From positions 25,803,191-25,867,190 of the forward strand of contig CM077116.1 of the NCBI GenBank assembly GCA_039619475.1: a DNA stretch of 64,000 nucleotides. Reading direction: 5' to 3'. Below the pieces are notes generated by a model. That model ran no database searches. It had not been told where the DNA came from and was given only the letters and a program-made list of their open reading frames with translations. Below are positions 58,020-64,000 of the stretch, piece after piece (within the stretch, counting starts at the first letter, position 1; each line of letters opens with the position of its first letter). This DNA is from Icerya purchasi. Taxonomy: Eukaryota > Arthropoda > Insecta > Hemiptera > Monophlebidae. Both the position numbers and the translations under genes were made by a program.

Positions 58020-59250
58020 AGTTAGTAGCGTGGCGACCAAGAGCACTGTGTCAACACTACAATGCATGGCATCCTCGCAACACTTTTACACGCGATTAAA
58101 CAACTCTAAAAAAAGAAAGAAGAAATTATTGTACAAAACAAGTTGTGGAGTATGTTTCAGAAAAGAGTATACTCCAACAAAAATCGCCGTTTACCAACAC
58201 AGGAGATTAACAGTTCTGGGAAGCAAAAAGGTGTTAAGGTTTTAAGGATTATTTGGAAATTAATCCGTTAACAAATTAAAAGTTTTATTCATAGCTCGAT
58301 GTTAAGCGAACAAGTTAAACGTGAATGGTTATTATGTTCATCATCGTCTGGATCATTATACTGTTTCGTGTGCAAATTATTGTCATTTCAAAATAATCAA
58401 TTTAGTTCATCAGGATTTGATGATTGGAGAAATGGGACAAAAGAGATAAAAGAACACGAAGGAAGCGAAGAGCACAAAAATTGCTTGCAAGCTTATAGTA
58501 AACGAAAAAATATAAGTGGTTGTATAGATGAGCAATTAATACTCCAGCTTAAAATTGAAAAGAAATACTGGGTGGATGTGATTCGACGATTTGTTAGTGC
58601 AATTAAATTGTTGGCGACACGAAGATAAGCTTTTAGAGGTGCTAATCGAGAACTAGGTTCTAAGAAAAATGGTAACTATTTAAGGTACTTGAATTTATAA
58701 GCGAATGCGATCCTTTTTTAAAAACCAACTTTGAAAATCATGGAAGTAAATGGCACGGTCACACGTCATACTAATCAGCTAACGTTTGCGAAGAACTTTT
58801 AGAATTAATGGCAAAAGAAGTTTTTGATTTTGTAGTTAACAAAATAAAGGCAGCAAAATATTACTCTATTTCCGTAGACTCGACTCCAGACATTTCACAT
58901 CAGGATCAGTTATCTTTGACATTTCACTATGTCACCGACGATGGTCCAACGGAAAATTTTTTAGCATTTATTCCCATTGAAGGTGATGGAAGTGAGTATT
59001 CGTCCAACGTTATAATGATATTTTTAAAAGATAATGATATTCCTATCAGTAATTATCGCGGCCAGTCATACGATAATGCAGCGCGATTGAAAGAAATCAA
59101 TAAATACGCTGAATATGTACTTGCGCTGGACATTCTTTAAATTTAATCGGCGTTAAAAGCGTAGACTGTAACAATCTAGTCGTAAAATTTTTTTCGTGCA
59201 AAGAAGTATATACTTTTTTCTGGGCGTCAACATACAGGTGGTAAAAATTA
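58020..59250 (+). pseudogene. hAT transposase, N-terminal half (left of the inserted element)
   Basis: Blocks: RLNNSKKRKKKLLYK (basic head, weak), KDYLEINPLTN, then the open frame 58299-58628 with VKREWLLCSSSSGSLYCFVC, KLLSF, GFDDWRNGTKEIKEHEGSEE and HKNCLQAYSKR (TTF-type zinc finger). Next is the frame 58808-59140 with MAKEVFDFVVNKIKAAKYYS, ISVDSTPDISHQDQLSLTFH (core aspartate region) and PISNYRGQSYDNAARLKEIN. The reading runs to A-S-T-Y-R-W-W-K-like sequence at 59227-59250, where the TTTCGCC element interrupts it. It resumes at 61013. Breaks: stops near 58626 and 58680-58800, and a frameshift after 59140. Confidence 0.85.
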
Positions 59251-61012
59251 GGGTCTGGTATCATTTCGCCTAAAAATGGAATGACCCATAAAAAAATAAT
59301 AATAATAATAATAATAATTTTAAAAAATCGACTTGGCAGTACGGTCACGTTCGGTAGGCAGAAAAAAAGATTACCCTGCCGCAGCGGGGGATTCCTCGAT
59401 TTTTTAACCGAGAAAGCTTCTTTGACAAACAATGCCGCGTTTGCCGGCTGCCGAGACCGTCCGAGAAATTGAATGATTGTTACCCAAATTTTATTATTTT
59501 TCTAGCGCGGACAGCGTCATGAAAGGTCGTAAGAAATGCCGAATCCGTCACAATTTGCGGAAAATCACAGCATACCAACTGCTTTACGCTATGAAGTCGT
59601 AATTTGTTCTGGCTTGGGTCTTATGCGTATTTTGAAGGAAACTATTCTTCTATCTTGAATATTATAAGTTGACGCTTGTGAATAAAACAAAAATTTTGAG
59701 TCAGTCTAATATAGTAATGGATGTATCATTTATAGAAATAAACCGAGCAGGTAAATAATATATATGTATATCTAATATTTGTATATTTAAATATTTATTG
59801 CAAATTACGCTTTAAATGAAATAGTCAATCAATTAGATTTCGGCAACAGAGAATAACAGAAATTGTCATCCATTAAAAAATTATTTTTGCTTAATTGTTA
59901 TGAATTTTTATTTTTTTAGGCAAAAGTACTATATGATAAAATATTTGGTTAATTGAATAGCGTCTTTTTATGTTATCTTTATTTTTCCTTTTTGTAATGT
60001 TAAATCGTAATCTTTTGGCAATTTATTGAATTAAGACATTTTAAATAATAAAATAGAAGATTTATTTTCTTTATCTTTTTTTGGATTTGCCGAAAAATTG
60101 CGTCTGAATCAGTAAAACGGTCGATCCACATGAATATGAGTTATGAACGAACCAACAAAAAAAAAAAACATTCACGACGAACACATAACCTCTTTTTTTT
60201 TGTAAGTCGGAAAAAATTAAAAATTAAAGACAAGTTCATTGACATAAAACATTTAAAGTATACTATTAGATTAATAAGTCATTTTTGCTTAATATTAAGT
60301 ATACTTTTCGTTTATAAACTTTTTAAATACAGCTTCTTTTTGATGGGTAATCATCCGCTGTTGACAAGTCCAACGCAATAAAGAAAAACAAATAAATACA
60401 CTTCCTGCCTCTTTTTAAAATTTAAAAAGAAAATATTAGAAACAAATTTCTGTCCAAGACGAAAAAATTAAGAAAAAGATAATAATTATTTTGTTTGTTT
60501 CTTAACGAGGAACTTAGATAAAACTACCATAAATGTGCATTGTTTTCAATTTGTAATAAAAGCATTCGTCCGATTACAACGCTTTATCTAGATTATTTTT
60601 CTACCTTTTTTTCTGGAACTCCGAAAACCTTAATCTTTCATGTCACACTAAATATCAATAAGGGCTTCCTATATACTGACTGATAAGGCGGGTGGGATTT
60701 ATACAGCACTGGACTTGGAATGGAATAACTCGCAAATATTAATCGGAGTCGTCGTTTCGCGTACATTTACATTAAACATTTTTAGCGGTATTTTTTCACT
60801 TCTGATTTTCATATGAACGTTTTTGTTGTTTTTTGAAAAAAAAAGATTAACAGCGGAATCAAATAGCAAAAAAAAATGATGCGTTTATTTTGTTTAAAAT
60901 TCGACAATGATGACGCGCTGTTGCTAACACGAAATCATTCGTCCGTTTCTCTGATTTTTTTTTTATTACCTGAGTAACTGAAACCTTAAATTTAGGCGAA
61001 ATGGGACGCACC
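59251..61012 (+). mobile_element. 1.75-kb element with TTTCGCC termini, copy 3 (complete, 7-bp duplication)
   Basis: It begins GGGTCTGGTATCATTTCGCC and ends in the complement of GGTGCGTCCCATTTCGCC. AAAATTA occurs immediately outside at 59244-59250 and 61013-61019. Dropping the element and one AAAATTA restores continuity of the surrounding hAT coding sequence, which fixes both ends. It is nearly identical to copy 1 over its whole length, apart from a small insertion around 59890-59930 and short indels. The interior is non-coding: an 83-codon frame at 60130-60381 is A/T-driven and an 85-/66-codon minus frame near the right end is unrecognised. Superfamily unknown to me. Confidence 0.85.
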
Positions 61013-61651
61013 AAAATTAATATCCGTCTTAAATAGTAAAGAGAAACTAATAAAACCATTATCTGATATCAGATGTCAGATGGTCAGTCCGAAGTGACGC
61101 TCTTAGTGCTATTCGTAGAAGTTATTGCAGATTTTAAAAGTTTTTTCGCAACTTTTGAGTGATACATCGAAATCAAGTGAAACTAGATTTGAGCCTTCGA
61201 GTTTATTTAATAAACTAACTCAATTTGATAATTCTTTTTTATAAACTATTGTTTGGGATGACATATTATTAAAAATAAATTCAACTAGCAAAACTTTACA
61301 AAAAGAAAATATAGACTTAGCTGTAATTGTGAACTTTTTCGATTCCCTAGAAAAATATCTACATAATTTGAGAAACAAGTTCAATGATTATATGAGCGAA
61401 ACACAAACATTTATTGAAAAAAATGAAATAACAATTAGTGAAAAAAACGTTAGACTGAAAGCATGAAGTATTAGATTAACGAGATTCGAGGGAAAAAGCG
61501 GTGATACCGTTTTTAACGAAATAGATAAACTTGAAATCGAAATTTTTTATCCCATTGTTGATTCTCTTTGCGTTGTAAGCATCGCTAAGTTAAATATATA
61601 TAAAAACCTTTGTAATTATAATTCGCTTTCATTGCTTACGGCAATATGTAA
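61013..61651 (+). pseudogene. hAT transposase, continuation (right of the inserted element)
   Basis: Picks up the interrupted frame with I-S-V-L-N-S-K-E-K-L, then PLSDIRWSVRSDALSAIRRS (the L-S-D-T-R-W-S block that follows A-S-T-x-R-W in this family). Further: LFKINSTSKTLQKENIDLAV, NFFDSLEKYLHNLRNKFNDY, TVFNEIDKLEIEIFYPIVDS and LSLLTAICK-stop. The dimerisation domain is missing. One TGA near 61464 and several frameshifts. Confidence 0.85.
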
Positions 61652-63730
61652 ATAAATGAGAATTTGTTTGCCTTTATGTAGATGTTCATTGAAACAAATT
61701 ATAAAATGAAGAATTGTGTTAAAAGAACGGTAGTAAATGAAGATTTCATTTGGGTTTTTTACGGAAACCATATTGATACCATCAAGATTAGAATTATAGA
61801 GAAGATATAAAATTTGTTTAATTTTAATTAAGTTACTTAATTTTTCACATCATACTTTTAATTCGTATTCAGAGATTTTTTAAAAAGGATTACTCATATA
61901 ATCGTACATAAAAGTAGTAGATTAGTTAAGCACAAATACATGCTTCAATGATTTTACTAGAATGAACAAAATTTTACATTTTTTTTTTTTTTCTCGACTA
62001 GGACATAAACCGCAAATAATGAAGATAATTTTTTTTCTACTATGTAATATCTATTATCGAATTATTAATTCATGTTTTCATATATGTTTTTCATGCATAT
62101 TTTCAAATTTTTTAGTAAACCTGAATTACGTAATTAGACCTCCCTCTTTTTCTAGTTTATCATTTTCTGAACAGCTTTTTTATTCTTTTGTTAGGAGGCC
62201 AGTGAAAAGCTAAAATCTTTTTAATATAATTAGACGTCCCACTCCGTTAAATTGATCACAAATTGAATGAACTATTAACGCTCCCTATCGACTAACAAGT
62301 TCAGTCAAGCATGATGTTTCATGCGCTGAAATCACAAGCTCGAGGAAAAAAATTTTGAGCTTTCGGCGCCTTGAGGGCCAAACTTTAAAGTTGGAAATCC
62401 GGATGTTCCAAACTATAGAAATATACGAAGATGCGCATATTTTTAACCATATTCAGAATTTTTAGCTTTAATACTCGCGGCACTAAGGGAAGGGGACATA
62501 TTATTTCTCGCACTTTTTTAAACTTTTTGTCAACATCGAAAGTTTTGTTAAGGAAATTAAATACGGTTTCGATCTTGGCAAACATCAATCTTTCAGTCAA
62601 TATATCACAAGCCAGTTAAAAAAAAAAAATTTTTTTTTTAAATTTTCGAGCTTTCGGCCCCCGGGGGCCAAAATATAAAATTGTAAGCTCAGCTATATTT
62701 TTCCTATAAAGCGGTCCTTTATGCATATGTTTGAGATACGTTTTGGTTTCCCAACTTTTTTACTCGGGATATTACTTACGTGAACTTCCCTATTTTTTTG
62801 CTATTTTTGACCCAAAGGGAAGGGGTACATACATTTTTTAACCGTAATTTTGAGATTTTATGAAAGAACTTCTACGTTTTGTTTTATATTTTGAATTCCA
62901 CTTTTAAAAGTTTATCCGGTGATGAGTTATGCATTTTTAAGTGATTTTTAAGGTCCTTTTATATTCCATATTATATATTCTTGACGATTTTTTGGGTTTT
63001 TTGGCGCCCAGTGTTATTAGTTAGCTTGAAGTTGTAAATTGTATTAAAGAGAATTTTAAATGTAACTTATGATCCAATTTTGAAATTTAGAAGTCAAACT
63101 GTTCATGGGTTATTGATCTTTATTTGATATTTTTGTCGTTTCTGAACCATCTTATTAGGATTCCGTACATTATATGCGTATAAAATTCTAAAAGTGAACT
63201 AAATATGAAATCAGCAAATTATTCAGTAGGGTTAACCTGCTATTAATTTTTTCTTAACGTTTTTTAGCTTGTCAATAAAAAAATTTTAACTGAACAACGT
63301 ATTTGTACGGCAACGGGATTTAACTTTTTCCAGTTGCAATACCACTACCTAATGTGATGGATAGTTCAAAGATCGTCAGTTTTTTAAAAATATATTTTGG
63401 AAAAGAATGTTGCAATAGATCTATATTCAAAGAGTGTTGTCAATTCCTTCGGTTTTTTCAATTTATGATTTATCCTTTAATATACTTGTTTATATTTGAT
63501 GTTTGTGATTTCAGGGCTTGTAGGGTGAAGCCACCTCCCCTTTACATACTCATACAAGAAAGTATTGTGCTTGACCACAATAGATATTTACATTTGTAAT
63601 TACAATATTAGATTATCACTCAAGAAACTTACTTCTATACAATCTGACTTTCTGACTTCATGTACAGTGCAAAAGACGAATGGTGTGGACACGCTGATTC
63701 ATTTTGTCAAGATGCTATGATTGTTTACAT
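61652..63730. other. Unassigned DNA with a dispersed repeat
   Basis: No gene recognised. It contains copy 3 of the dispersed repeat (62870-63175) and two similar words, GAGCTTTCGGCGCC...GAGGGCCAAA at about 62357 and GAGCTTTCGGCCCCC...GGGGCCAAA at about 62648, about 290 bp apart, suggesting an old tandem duplication. Confidence 0.3.
62870..63175 (+). repeat. Dispersed repeat, copy 3
   Basis: Matches 23460-23770 in order and spacing of blocks: GAGTTATG.ATTTTTAA, TTCCATATTATATATT, TCGTTTCTGAACCATC and TTAGGATTC. Neither copy carries coding sequence or obvious termini. Confidence 0.5.
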
Positions 63731-64000
63731 CAGGGGTGGCCAACCCGCGGCCCGCCTTGAACATTTTTGTGGCCCGCAAGAAGGCCAAAGTAGAACTAGT
63801 AAAATAAATATTTTTTAATAATTTCATTTTATTTCATTTTTAATGTTAGATATTTCTTTGCAATGTGCGTTTAGTATCATTATTATTATATTATCTATGT
63901 TTACATGTAAGAGTAATGGTAAACACAACAATAATAACTCATTACATTTCAATTTTTCACTATAAAAAAATGTCTATAGTGGGTCTAAATCTAATATGGG
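63731..64000 (+). mobile_element. hAT terminus, running off the window
   Basis: CAGGGGTGGCCAACCCGCGG followed by CCCGC and GTGGCCCGCAAG is the classical left end of hAT elements of the Charlie/Tip-like kind. The rest of the visible sequence is AT-rich and non-coding, so it may be a MITE or the leader of a longer element. The 8 bp outside are GTTTACAT; the partner lies beyond the window. Confidence 0.75.

Larger units (their letters stand above)
57103..61651 (+). mobile_element. hAT element (ZMYM1-like), dead, carrying two later insertions
   Basis: The 5' tip is CAGTGCCGTCTTTAAGAG, then CTGAAGGCCCTAAGCCTCG and GGGGGCTCGC. A minus-strand LINE copy (57287-57790) sits in its leader and the third TTTCGCC element (59251-61012) in its coding region. 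The 3' terminus was not recognised; coding similarity fades at about 61651. The linkage of tip and coding sequence is inferred from order and orientation. Confidence 0.65.

Overview
The window is AT-rich, intron-bearing eukaryotic DNA crowded with transposable elements. I read it as an arthropod, most likely insect, genome. The reasons are an IRP1/cytosolic-aconitase gene with short coding exons, insect-style non-LTR retrotransposons (I-like with RNase H, Jockey-like, and one with an FP-domain ORF1), a Penelope-like endonuclease remnant, many hAT transposons of the ZMYM1/P52rIPK-like type, and a tRNA-derived SINE. The species cannot be fixed from this sequence. There is no sign of bacterial gene organisation, operons or CRISPR arrays.

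Host genes. The only host gene I recognise is the 3' end of an IRP1/ACO1-type aconitase on the + strand (3589-4768). Three exons are intact and in phase. The fourth, C-terminal exon looks frame-broken. Upstream (1-3588) is intron or intergenic sequence. From 5.3 to 15.8 kb there is mostly unassigned AT-rich DNA. It holds a foldback element (5586-6265), two related hairpins (8587-8619 and 10080-10105) and a GC-richer block with promoter-like motifs (13.7-14.4 kb).

Transposon region 15.8-36 kb. This stretch holds an hAT MITE with a perfect 8-bp duplication (15856-16212), a worn hAT-like element, and a nearly complete but dead I-like LINE (17915-21366). A Penelope-like GIY-YIG fragment follows (21845-22180), then the first two copies of an unidentified 1.75-kb element with TTTCGCC-containing termini (24664-26408 and 27934-29244). 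The rest is a dead hAT, a LINE with separate ORF1 and endonuclease parts, and an oppositely oriented hAT (34090-35998).

Transposon region 36-64 kb. About 4 kb of unassigned DNA is followed by three 5'-truncated copies of one RNase H-bearing LINE family (40.4, 45.1 and 57.3 kb). At 44449-46800 a foldback element with about 300-bp inverted arms contains an hAT that itself contains a LINE, plus a separate SINE. Jockey RT debris (48.3-49.05 kb), a MITE cruciform (49.3-49.6 kb), a long dead hAT transposase (50.4-52.7 kb) and an hAT inside an hAT (54604-56763) follow. Another dead hAT (57103-61651) is split by the third, apparently intact, copy of the 1.75-kb element. A further hAT tip starts at 63731 and runs off the window.

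How the parts relate. Nothing here forms a working pathway; the content is successive insertions. Target-site duplications at several nests give a relative order of events. The best candidate for something undescribed is the TTTCGCC-terminus element: three closely similar copies, no recognisable transposase, and one exact insertion in an hAT coding sequence flanked by a 7-bp duplication.
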